Shown here: positions 28,963-36,707 of the stretch, piece by piece
Layout: every line of letters begins with the position of its first letter
How positions within the stretch are numbered: the first letter of the stretch is position 1
Made by a program: the position numbers and the translations under genes
Origin: Pseudonocardia thermophila
Lineage (GTDB): Bacteria; Actinomycetota; Actinomycetes; Mycobacteriales; Pseudonocardiaceae
Assembly (NCBI RefSeq): GCF_900142365.1
Contig: NZ_FRAP01000004.1
Location: 62,001-126,000, forward strand
Length of the DNA: 64,000 nt
Direction of reading: 5' to 3'
The notes under the pieces: generated by a model
The model's input: only the letters and a program-made list of their open reading frames with translations
Databases searched by the model: none
What the model was told of the DNA's origin: nothing

Positions 28963-29931
28963 TCACGAGTGCAGCGTCTCGCTCGGCGACCTCCCGTACG
29001 CCTCCCGGTACATCACCGCGAAGCGGCCGGGGTTCGCGAAACCCCACCGGCTCGCGATGGCTGCGACGGTGCCGCCCGACCCCGGGTCCGCTGCACACAG
29101 CTCGGCGTGGGCCCGGGCGAGGCGGGTGCGGCGCAGCTGGCTCATCGGGGTCGTGTCGAGGTGGCGGCGGAACGCCTCCTGCAGCGTCCGCGGCCCCACT
29201 CGGACGGCGGCGGCGATCTCGGTGACCCCGATCGGCTCGGCGGCGTGCTCGTCGATGAACGCCACCGCCCGGTGCACGACGCTCGCGTCCGCCCTCCCCG
29301 GACGCGCGGGCTCGGCCGCGGCCGTGGTGTTCGGGAACGTGTCGAGCACGGTGGCGGCGATGAGCCGCATCGTCTGGGCGTGGATGAGCGGACTGGAGCA
29401 GGCGTGCTCGTTGGTCAGGAAGTCGTGGGTCAGGTGCCGCACGAGCCCCTGCCAGTGCCGGGCCTTCTCCGCCGACCGCACCCGCGCGACTCCGAACCGC
29501 ACCCCGCCCCGCGGCACCGCCCCGATGAGCTCTCCCGCCACCCGGTTGACGATGCCGAGATCGAGCTTGAGCAGCCCGGCGTGGAAGGCGTCCCAGTGGA
29601 TGTTCATGGGCTGGGACGGGTCCAGCACGAACAGCTCCCCCGGCCCCGGGGCCGCCTCGGCGCGCCCGCCGGCCAGCCGCAGCCGACCGCTGATCATCTG
29701 CCCGACCAGCAGGTACCCGAACGGCTCGGTGTCGACCTGGCAGTTCATCGAGTGCTCGTAGCGCGCCACGAAGAACCCGTCGTCGCCCGCGACGTGGTGG
29801 CGGAACCGGAACATGGCGGTGCTGCCGGACAGCCGGACGGCGTGGTCGACGTACGTCGCCCGCAGGTAGTCGTGGGCCTCGTCAGGGTCCGTCGTGTCGA
29901 AGACGGACCGCTGCACGCGTACCTCCGTCAT
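28963..29931 (-). CDS. AraC-family regulator with AraC-binding-like domain
   Basis: 322 residues from the ATG at 29931. The N-terminus is an AraC-type ligand domain (RSVFDTTDPDEAHDYLRATY, LVGQMISGRL, LFVLDPSQPMNIHWD), and the last ~100 residues are the HTH_18 module (EPIGVTEIAAAVRVGPRTLQ, GGTVAAIASRWGFANPGRF, YREAYGRSPSETL). Similar to regulators of aromatic or amide catabolism. Upstream, three CTGTCC-type direct repeats could be its binding sites, and a possible 20-codon ORF is divergent from it. Confidence 0.88.
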   Translation of the reverse strand: MTEVRVQRSVFDTTDPDEAHDYLRATYVDHAVRLSGSTAMFRFRHHVAGDDGFFVARYEHSMNCQVDTEPFGYLLVGQMISGRLRLAGGRAEAAPGPGELFVLDPSQPMNIHWDAFHAGLLKLDLGIVNRVAGELIGAVPRGGVRFGVARVRSAEKARHWQGLVRHLTHDFLTNEHACSSPLIHAQTMRLIAATVLDTFPNTTAAAEPARPGRADASVVHRAVAFIDEHAAEPIGVTEIAAAVRVGPRTLQEAFRRHLDTTPMSQLRRTRLARAHAELCAADPGSGGTVAAIASRWGFANPGRFAVMYREAYGRSPSETLHS

Positions 29932-29966
29932 CGGCCGGCGGCCTCCTGGGATCTGACGCTGCGTAA

Positions 29967-30064
29967 CTGTCCGGTTCGCGAGCGTATGCCGGTCCCGGGA
30001 CGGCCGACAGGGCCGAACGGCCCAGCGGGCTGTCCGTTCCGCGCGGACGGCTGTCCAGTTCGCG
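29967..30064. promoter_or_regulatory. Three direct repeats, candidate AraC operator
   Basis: CTGTCCGGTTCGCG at 29967, CTGTCCGTTCCGCG at 30030 and CTGTCCAGTTCGCG at 30051. The last two are exactly 21 bases (two helical turns) apart, the spacing expected for tandem AraC-type sites. They lie between the AraC gene and the small ORF. Binding is inferred. Confidence 0.5.
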
Positions 30065-30155
30065 CGGGTTCGCCCGGTCCCGTCTCCCCCCGGTGACCGC
30101 GCCGGGGGTACAGACGAAACCGAGCGGGTGACCATCCCGTGAGGAGGACGACACC

Positions 30156-30218
30156 ATGTGCACAGGCAACGGACGGCCCCGACCGGCCCCACCGCAGAAG
30201 CCCAAGCACCCACGCTGA
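30156..30218 (+). CDS. Candidate 20-residue Pro/Lys-rich peptide
   Basis: ATG at 30156 preceded by GAGGAGG with an 8-base spacer, a very strong ribosome site. It encodes MCTGNGRPRPAPPQKPKHPR and stops at 30218. No family recognised. It has one Cys at position 2 and a basic, Pro-rich tail, and no membrane segment. It is divergent from the AraC gene, with the CTGTCC repeats in between, and convergent with the isochorismatase-like gene 18 bases away. It may be a real small peptide or a chance ORF. Confidence 0.4.
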   Translation: MCTGNGRPRPAPPQKPKHPR

Positions 30219-30235
30219 GGCCGGACCGGCCGTGC

Positions 30236-30847
30236 CTAGCCGGCCAGCCGCGCCACGGCCTCGTCCAGCCCGGTCACGTCGGCGTACTTGGCGTCGAGGT
30301 CGCGCAGGTTCTGCTCGTGCAGCTCGACCGTGCGGTCCCCGCACGCCTCCCGCACCACCTGGGCCCGGAACCCGTGGTGCAGCGAGTCGGTCGCGGTGGC
30401 CCGCACGCAGCCCGACGTGGACACGCCGGCCACCACCAGCGTGTCGACGCCGGCCACGTGCAGGGTCGCGGCCAGCGACGTGCCCACGAACGCCGACGCG
30501 TACTGCTTGGCGACGACGAGGTCGCCGGGCTCGGGGGCGAGCGTGAGCTCACCCCACCCGCCCGGTGCCCCGTCGGCGAACGCGGCCAGCGCCGGCACCT
30601 TCCGCACGAACAGCCCGCCGTCGGAGAGATCGGCGGCGTACTCCACGACGGTCCAGACGACGGGTCGGCCGCCGGAGCGGGCCGCCGCCACCAGCTGCTC
30701 GGTCGCGGCGACGGTGGACGTCGCGTCCGGCAGCGCGAACGGCCCGTCCGGTTCCGTGTAGGCCCGCACGAGATCGATCACGACCAGTGCGGGCGCCGAG
30801 CCCCACCCGACCCGGCCGGAGAACGCCGGCCCGTGCGGTCCGCTCAC
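30236..30847 (-). CDS. Isochorismatase-family hydrolase, N-carbamoylsarcosine amidase-like
   Basis: 203 residues from a GTG that overlaps the hyuB stop (GTGA). Catalytic triad is present: Asp25 (VVIDLVRAY), Lys114 (VVAKQYASAF) and Cys147 (VSTSGCVRATATDS), the last motif being that of N-carbamoylsarcosine and related amidases. As the last gene of the hyuAB operon it would hydrolyse the N-carbamoyl amino acid released by ATP-dependent hydantoin opening, giving ammonia and CO2. Substrate inferred from context. Confidence 0.85.
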   Translation of the reverse strand: MSGPHGPAFSGRVGWGSAPALVVIDLVRAYTEPDGPFALPDATSTVAATEQLVAAARSGGRPVVWTVVEYAADLSDGGLFVRKVPALAAFADGAPGGWGELTLAPEPGDLVVAKQYASAFVGTSLAATLHVAGVDTLVVAGVSTSGCVRATATDSLHHGFRAQVVREACGDRTVELHEQNLRDLDAKYADVTGLDEAVARLAG

Positions 30848-32715
30848 CAGGTCGGCCTCTTCGGCGCCGGCAGCCCCGTCTCGGCCTCGCAGTTGGCGAG
30901 GATCTCCTCCAGCGGCGGCCCCATGTCGAAGACGGGCAGCTCACCTTCGCGCTGCGAACGCATCTCGGTGCGCAGGGCCTCCGTCGCGCCCCGGTCCAGC
31001 TGTCCCTCGTCGTCGACGACGACCCCGTAGCGCCGGGCGCCGTCCTCGGTGACGAGCCCGCGCCGCACCTCCAGCGCGACCAGCTCGGGATCGCGCTCCA
31101 GCGGGTCTCCCCAGCCACCGCCGCCCCAGGTGACGAAGTGCAGGACGTCGCCGGGCTGCACGGGAACCCCGTGGCACTTCGACGGCAGCACCTCGCGGGT
31201 GCCGTCGGCGCGCTCGATCCACTTGGTGCCGCGCGCACCGGGCTTGCCGCCGTTGACGCCCCACGGGTAGGTGAGCCAGCGGTCGTCGTGGATGGCGATC
31301 TCGCCCGGTTCCTCGAACACGTACGCGACGTCGACGCCGTTGCCGCCGCGGTGCAGGCCCGGGCCACCTGTGTCGGCGACGGTCTCCCACTTCTCGATCC
31401 GCAGCGGGTAGTACGACTCCAGGTACTCGCAGGGGATGTTGACGAAGCTCGGCCACAGCGAGTGCCCGTCGGGCCCGTCGCCGAGCGGCCGGCCGGGGAT
31501 GCCGCCGAACCCGATCGAGTACAGCTGGAACCACTCGCCCGCGCGCTCGCCCGTGGTGTAGTGCCCCGAGTACATGAAGTGCGGCGACGAGGAGAAGCCC
31601 GCGGCGTTGAGCAGCGCCGGGTTGGTCTGCCCGAGCAGGCCGCCGAACAGGTCGAACACCCGCCCGATCCCGTGGTTGCGCCCGTTGAGCGACGCCGGGT
31701 GCTTCGGCTTCCAGTACGAGCCCTCCGGGATCGTGACCTCGACCAGCGGGTAGAACCCGTCGTTCCACAGGATCTGCGGGTCCGCCACGGTGATCATGTA
31801 GATCCCGAAGAACATCCGGGTGAGGTTCTCGTTGATGTAGTAGTTCACCGGCCCGGCGGCCTGCGGGGAGCTACCGGTGAAGTCGATGTGCACCTTCTCG
31901 CCGGTGCGGGTGAGGCTCATCTTCAGCTCGAAGGGGCCGTTGCCGAGGCCGTCGTCGTCGACGTAGTCGGTGAACGACAGCGTCTTGCCCTCCTCGAACA
32001 CCGTGGTGAGCAGCACCTTCATGGCGTCGTAGTTGCGCTGCAGCAGCGCGTCGAGGGCAGCGAGGTAGGTGCCGGTCCCGAACCGCTCGCACATCTCGAC
32101 GACCCGCCGCCCCGCGGTGCGGCAGGCGGCGACGAGCCCGTTGAGGTCGGCGCGGTTCCAGTCGGGCATCCGCACCTGGTTGAGGATGATCCGCAGCGCG
32201 TCCTCGTTGAGCTCGCCCCTGCGGTAGAGCTTGAAGGGCGGGATGACCACGCCCTCCTCGTAGATCGTGCGCGCATCGGTGGGCATCGAGCACGGCGTCT
32301 TGCCGCCGACGTCGGACATGTGCCCGAACATCGACGCCCACCCGACGATCCGGCCCTCGTGGTAGATCGGCATCACGACGAGCCAGTCGTTGGCGTGGCT
32401 GATCGCGGCACCGCACGCGTACGGGTCGGAGGTGAGCAGGACGTCGCCCTCCTCGATGGTGTCGTCGAACCCGTCGAGGAAATCGGGCACCGAGAGCCCG
32501 AACTGGCCGACGACCATCTTCCCGCTCGGGTCGGCGATCAGCGGGAACTCGTCGTGCTGCTCGCGGATGCCCGGCGAGAGCGCGGTGCGGAAGAGCACCT
32601 CGTCCATCTCGTAGCGGGCGTTGCGCAGTCCGTTCTCGATGAGGTCGAGGGTGACCGGGTCGACCTCGGCGGCCTTCTCGACGGGGCCGGTCGCGGTCTC
32701 GATGATGCGGGCCAT
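30844..32715 (-). CDS. hyuB: Hydantoinase B / oxoprolinase family subunit
   Basis: About 623 residues from the ATG at 32715, whose first base is the last base of the hyuA stop (TGATG); a GTG one codon upstream is possible. HyuB family features: DPVTLDLIENGLRNARYEMD, SPGIREQHDEFPL, HANDWLVVMPIYHEGR, NGRNHGIGRVFDLFGG, GGPGLHRGGNG. It forms the partner of HyuA in ATP-dependent opening of hydantoin, oxoproline or N-methylhydantoin rings. Complete length for the family. Confidence 0.92.
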   Translation of the reverse strand: MARIIETATGPVEKAAEVDPVTLDLIENGLRNARYEMDEVLFRTALSPGIREQHDEFPLIADPSGKMVVGQFGLSVPDFLDGFDDTIEEGDVLLTSDPYACGAAISHANDWLVVMPIYHEGRIVGWASMFGHMSDVGGKTPCSMPTDARTIYEEGVVIPPFKLYRRGELNEDALRIILNQVRMPDWNRADLNGLVAACRTAGRRVVEMCERFGTGTYLAALDALLQRNYDAMKVLLTTVFEEGKTLSFTDYVDDDGLGNGPFELKMSLTRTGEKVHIDFTGSSPQAAGPVNYYINENLTRMFFGIYMITVADPQILWNDGFYPLVEVTIPEGSYWKPKHPASLNGRNHGIGRVFDLFGGLLGQTNPALLNAAGFSSSPHFMYSGHYTTGERAGEWFQLYSIGFGGIPGRPLGDGPDGHSLWPSFVNIPCEYLESYYPLRIEKWETVADTGGPGLHRGGNGVDVAYVFEEPGEIAIHDDRWLTYPWGVNGGKPGARGTKWIERADGTREVLPSKCHGVPVQPGDVLHFVTWGGGGWGDPLERDPELVALEVRRGLVTEDGARRYGVVVDDEGQLDRGATEALRTEMRSQREGELPVFDMGPPLEEILANCEAETGLPAPKRPTW

Positions 32716-34745
32716 CACGCCTCCCGGACGGGTTCGATCAGCAGGGCGCCGGACGGGTGGACGGTCGCGGCGTGGTCGGGCAGGACGAGCGTCGTCGAGT
32801 CCATCTCGGTGACGATCGCGGGGCCGGTGATGACGTCGCCGGCGCGCAGGGTGGCCCGGTCGTAGACGCGCGCCTCGACGTGGGCACCGGAGATGTAGAT
32901 GGGGTGGGTGTCGACGGGCTCGGGCGGGCCCTCGGTCGGCGGGAGCGTCACCGCCGCCACGGACGGCTTCGGCCCGGTGACGGTGGCACGGGCGTTGACC
33001 AGCTCGTGGTCGACGGTGAGCAGGAACGAGAACAGCCGCTCGTGCTCCGCGTCGAAGTCGGCGGCGACGCGGGCCAGGTCGGGCTCGGTGACGTCGATCG
33101 GGATCTCGAAGCCCTGGCCGTGGTAGCGGACGTCGACCTGGTACGTGGTGGTCTGCTCGGACTCGGGGATCCCCTGCTCGGCGAGCCGCCCGCCGGCCTC
33201 GGCCGCCAGCTCGTCGAGGATCTGGCGCAGGTCGTCGGAGGTGAGGTCGGCGAACCGGCGCAGCACCGTGCGGGCGGATTCGCTGCGCGCGGACGTGGTG
33301 GCGTCACCGAGGGCGCACAACACGCCCGGGGACGGCGGCACGATCACCGGCCACGCACCGGTCAGCTTGCCGAGCGCGTTGGCGTGCAGCGGGCCGGCGC
33401 CGCCGAAGGCGACCAGCGCGAAGTCGCGCGGGTCGAAGCCCTGCTGCACCGACACCAGGCGCAGGCCGCCGAGCATGTTCTCGTTGACGATGTCGACGAT
33501 GCCCGCGGCCGCGGCCTCGATCGACAGGCCCATCGCCTCGGCGACCTTGCCGACGGCGGCCCGGGCGGCCTCGACGTCGAGCGTGATCTCCCCGCCGGCC
33601 AGGGTCCGCGGCAGGTAGCCGAGCACCACGTTGGCGTCGGTGACGGTCGGCTCCGTGCCACCCTTGCCGTACGCGGCCGGGCCCGGGTCGGCGCCCGCCG
33701 ACTGCGGACCGACCCGCAGTGCCTTCGTCAGCTGCGGCACGTGCGCGATCGAGCCGCCGCCCGCGCCGACGGTGCGCACGTCGACCGAGGAGGCCCGCAC
33801 GGTCAGGTCGCCGACCTTGGTCTCCCGGCCGATCCGCGGCGAGAGCCCCTGGACGAGTGCGACGTCGGTGGACGTGCCGCCCATGTCGAACGTGATGAGG
33901 TCGGAGTAGCCGCACTGCTCGGCCACCCAGACCGCACCGGTCACGCCGCCGGCCGGACCGGACAGCAGCATCGTCACCGGCGCCTCGACCGCGGCGCTGG
34001 CCGCCGAGAGCCCGCCGTCGCTGCGCAGGATGGCCAGCTCACCAGGCACCCCGGCCTCGGCCAGGTTCTTCGCCAGGTTCTGGACGTAGAGCTTGACCTG
34101 CGGCTGGACGTAGCTGTTCGCGACGGTCGTGATGGTCCGCTCGTACTCGCGCATCTCGGGCAGCACGTCGGACGACAGCGAGACCGGCACACCCGGCAGC
34201 ACCTCGGCCGCGATCTCGGCGATCCGGCGCTCGTGCCGGGGATCGGCGAACGAGTTGATCAGCGAGACGGCCAGCGCGTCGATGCCGGAGAGCTTGCCCA
34301 GCTGGGCGCGGACGTCGTCCTCGTCCAGCTCGCGGATGACGCGGCCGTCGGAGCCGATGCGCTCGTCGACCTCGACGGTGTTCTCGAGCTTGGCCAGCGG
34401 CTCGGGCTTGGGCCAGATGATCCAGCCGGCCAGTCCGCCCGGCACGTACGACCGCGCGATCTGCAGGACCTGCCGGAAACCCTTCGTCGTGACCAGCCCT
34501 ACGGTGGCACCCTTGCCCTCGAGGATGGCGTTGGTCGCGACGGTGGTGCCGTGGAGCACCTTGGCGACGTCCGAGAGGGCGACGCCTGCCTGTTCGCAGA
34601 CCCGGCGGATGCCGGTGAGGACACCGACCGCCTGGTCCGCGGGCGTCGACGCCGTCTTGGCGCGCCAGGTGGCGCCCGTGTCCTCGTCGACGAGCAGGAC
34701 GTCGGTGAACGTGCCCCCGACGTCGACCCCGAGGCGGTAGCTCAT
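32715..34745 (-). CDS. hyuA: Hydantoinase A / oxoprolinase family subunit
   Basis: 676 residues from the ATG at 34745, preceded by GGAGGAG lying in the end of the GntR gene and overlapping its stop (ATGA). Actin-like ATP-binding motifs: GVDVGGTFTDVLLVD at 6-20, HGTTVATNAI near 90, FDMGGTSTDVAL near 285, GAGGGSIAHV and AFGGAGPLHANAL near 450. It binds ATP and phosphorylates the cyclic amide, with HyuB. Alternative family functions include acetone or acetophenone carboxylase subunits, but the adjacent amidase argues for hydantoin-type substrates. Confidence 0.92.
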   Translation of the reverse strand: MSYRLGVDVGGTFTDVLLVDEDTGATWRAKTASTPADQAVGVLTGIRRVCEQAGVALSDVAKVLHGTTVATNAILEGKGATVGLVTTKGFRQVLQIARSYVPGGLAGWIIWPKPEPLAKLENTVEVDERIGSDGRVIRELDEDDVRAQLGKLSGIDALAVSLINSFADPRHERRIAEIAAEVLPGVPVSLSSDVLPEMREYERTITTVANSYVQPQVKLYVQNLAKNLAEAGVPGELAILRSDGGLSAASAAVEAPVTMLLSGPAGGVTGAVWVAEQCGYSDLITFDMGGTSTDVALVQGLSPRIGRETKVGDLTVRASSVDVRTVGAGGGSIAHVPQLTKALRVGPQSAGADPGPAAYGKGGTEPTVTDANVVLGYLPRTLAGGEITLDVEAARAAVGKVAEAMGLSIEAAAAGIVDIVNENMLGGLRLVSVQQGFDPRDFALVAFGGAGPLHANALGKLTGAWPVIVPPSPGVLCALGDATTSARSESARTVLRRFADLTSDDLRQILDELAAEAGGRLAEQGIPESEQTTTYQVDVRYHGQGFEIPIDVTEPDLARVAADFDAEHERLFSFLLTVDHELVNARATVTGPKPSVAAVTLPPTEGPPEPVDTHPIYISGAHVEARVYDRATLRAGDVITGPAIVTEMDSTTLVLPDHAATVHPSGALLIEPVREA

Positions 34746-35410
34746 GACTCCTCCTGTGCTGCAGGGGCTGCCGGCACCATCACGGCGCGGGCGTTGCGGA
34801 TGTGTGCGGTCATGACGGCCTCGGCCCACGTGGGGTCGCCGGCCCGGCAGGCCGCGACGATCTCGGAGTGGTGGGCGAGGCTGCGCTGCAACGCGGCCGG
34901 CCCGTAGGCGTGGAAGTTGCGCAGCACGATCGGCATGCGCACCGCGGCCGCCAGGGCCGAGGCGAGCGCCGGCTGGTCGGCCAGCGCCACGAGCGTGTCG
35001 TGGAAGCGGCGGTTGAGCCCGACGAGCGCGTCGAGGTCCTGGTCCGGGCCCGGCGCGCCCACCTCGTGCATCTGCGTCGCGAGGCGGTCGAGCTCATCCA
35101 GGTCAGCGGGGGTGGCGTTGCGTGCGGCGAAGGCGGTCAGGCGCGGTTCCAGCAGGACACGCAGGTCGAAGATCCCGGCGAGTTCGGCCGCGGACCAGCT
35201 GGCCACCCGGGCTCCCCGGTTCGGGACCAGCTCGACCAGCCCCTCGGCCGCGAGCCGGCCCAGCGCCTCGCGGATCGGTGTGCGGCTGACGCCCAGCCGC
35301 TCGGCCAGCTCGACCTCGCCGAGCCGGGAACCCGGGGCGAGCTCGCCGCGCAGGATCATTTCCCGCAGCGTCGCCACGCTGCGAGCCGCCGAGGTCATCG
35401 ACTGCGTCAC
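34742..35410 (-). CDS. GntR-family (FCD) regulator of the hyu operon
   Basis: 222 residues from a GTG at 35410 (an ATG four codons in is possible). wHTH LREMILRGELAPGSRLGEVE, GVSRTPIREALGRLAAEGLV; C-terminal FCD domain with metal-ligand type His residues (NRRFHDTLVAL, LAHHSEIVAACRAGD). First gene of GntR-hyuA-hyuB-amidase, and divergent from the PEP mutase-family gene, so it probably controls both units through the palindrome at 35466. Confidence 0.9.
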   Translation of the reverse strand: MTQSMTSAARSVATLREMILRGELAPGSRLGEVELAERLGVSRTPIREALGRLAAEGLVELVPNRGARVASWSAAELAGIFDLRVLLEPRLTAFAARNATPADLDELDRLATQMHEVGAPGPDQDLDALVGLNRRFHDTLVALADQPALASALAAAVRMPIVLRNFHAYGPAALQRSLAHHSEIVAACRAGDPTWAEAVMTAHIRNARAVMVPAAPAAQEES

Positions 35411-35432
35411 CTATTCGTCTCCCGAACACCCG

Positions 35433-35496
35433 TTGTCCATATTGTGTGCAAAGTAGGCCTATTGGTTGTCCGGGACAAGATTCCGTCGCGTAAAAT
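35433..35496. promoter_or_regulatory. GntR operator and promoter between hyu operon and prpB-like gene
   Basis: A perfect palindrome TTGTCCGGGACAA lies at 35466-35478, with another TTGTCC half site at 35433. TAAAAT at 35491-35496 resembles a -10 for the rightward gene, with TTGTCC as its -35 (19-base spacer). The region is clearly less GC-rich than its surroundings. A bound GntR would cover the -35. Inferred. Confidence 0.5.
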
Positions 35497-35533
35497 CTCG
35501 ACTGATGCATACATCTCGACCCGAGGGGTGCCC

Positions 35534-36430
35534 GTGGGAAACCTGTTGAGCTCGCCAGTGCCGGCCCGTCCCCGGCTGCGCTCCCTGCTCGCGGGCCCCG
35601 ACCCGGTGCTCGCCCCGGGCGCCTACGACGCGCTCTCCGCCCGGCTGATCGAGCAGGCCGGCTTCGACGTCGTGTACATGACGGGTTTCGGCACCACCGC
35701 CACCCTCACCGGCCGACCCGACGTGGGGCTGCTCTCGGCCACGGAGATGGTCGACAACGCCCGCCGCATCGTCGCCGCCGTCGACGTCCCGGTGATCGCC
35801 GACGCCGACACCGGCTACGGCAACGCGATCAACGTGGTGCGCACGATCCAGCTGCACGAGCAGGCCGGCGTCTCGGGTGTGCACCTGGAGGACCAGGTGA
35901 TGCCGAAGAAGTGCGGCCACATGAGCGGCAAGGCGGTGATCAGCACCAAGGAGATGGTGGGCAAGATCGAAGCGGCCGTCGCCGCCCGCCGCGACCCGGA
36001 CTTCGTGATCATCGCCCGCACCGACGCCGCCGCCGTCGAGGGCCTGGGCGCCGCGATCGAGCGCGCCCGCGCCTACGCCGCCGCCGGCGCTGACCTGCTG
36101 TTCGTGGAGGCACCGCGGACGGAGGCCGACATCAAGACCGTCGCCGATGAGCTGGGCGGCCTCGCCCCGCTGGTGTTCAACTGGGCCGAGGGCGGGCGCA
36201 CCCCGCCGCTGCCGCTGGAGCGGATCGCCGAGCTGGGCTACCGGCTGGTGCTGTTCCCGATCGGCACGCTGCTCGCGGCCACGGCGGGCATCCGCACGTT
36301 CCTGGACACGCTCCGCCGCGACGGCACCCCGTCCGCCGCGCTGCCCGCGCTGCCGGCGTTCGACGAGTTCACCGACCTCGTCGGGCTGCCGGAGATCAAC
36401 GAGCTGGAGCAGCGCTTCGCGGGCGAGTGA
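35534..36430 (+). CDS. Isocitrate lyase/PEP mutase family protein
   Basis: 298 residues from a GTG with GAGGGG five bases upstream. Family motifs: PGAYDALSARLIEQAGFD, DADTGYGNAINV (metal site), and the catalytic loop MPKKCGHMSGK (KKCGH). Members include 2-methylisocitrate lyase, oxaloacetate decarboxylase and carboxyphosphonoenolpyruvate mutase; the sequence does not separate these by eye. Divergent from GntR-hyuAB, so it may process a carbon skeleton from the same substrate. Confidence 0.87.
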   Translation: MGNLLSSPVPARPRLRSLLAGPDPVLAPGAYDALSARLIEQAGFDVVYMTGFGTTATLTGRPDVGLLSATEMVDNARRIVAAVDVPVIADADTGYGNAINVVRTIQLHEQAGVSGVHLEDQVMPKKCGHMSGKAVISTKEMVGKIEAAVAARRDPDFVIIARTDAAAVEGLGAAIERARAYAAAGADLLFVEAPRTEADIKTVADELGGLAPLVFNWAEGGRTPPLPLERIAELGYRLVLFPIGTLLAATAGIRTFLDTLRRDGTPSAALPALPAFDEFTDLVGLPEINELEQRFAGE

Positions 36431-36569
36431 AGGTCTGTCCGCTCCCCCCACGCCGCTCACGCACCGGCCGTCCCCCACCGGACGCGAGCGGCCGTCGACG
36501 AGTTGCGGGGGAGGCGCGCAGCGGCCCCGGAGGACGACGCGGGCTGCGCGCACCGGGGAGCACCTCGTC

Positions 36570-36614
36570 GACTCGACAGGCCGCGACTCGACAGGCCGCG
36601 GCCCGACAGGCCGC
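36570..36614. repeat. Three tandem 15-bp units
   Basis: GACTCGACAGGCCGC occurs at 36570-36584 and 36585-36599, followed by GGCCCGACAGGCCGC at 36600-36614. It lies in the 277-base gap between the convergent PEP mutase-family and LLM genes, in which no other gene is seen. Confidence 0.85.
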
Positions 36615-36654
36615 GCGCCGCGATCCGGCGCCGAAGGAGCCGGGCGCAACACAC

Positions 36655-36702
36655 ACGAACGGCGCTCTCGTCAGCAGTGCTGCTCACGAAAGCGTCGTTC
36701 GT
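36655..36702. terminator. Palindromic intergenic repeat, copy 2
   Basis: 22-base arms at 36655-36676 and 36681-36702 with three mismatches, 4-base loop. Same sub-type as the copy at 13540 (ACGAACGGC...CTCGTCAGCA then TGCTCACGAAAG). Again between convergent genes, six bases from the LLM stop. Confidence 0.8.
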
Positions 36703-36707
36703 AGATA

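Noticed and set aside
36431..36707. Small ORFs in the gap between the PEP mutase-family and LLM genes
   Set aside because: All run through the tandem and palindromic repeats and have no homology.
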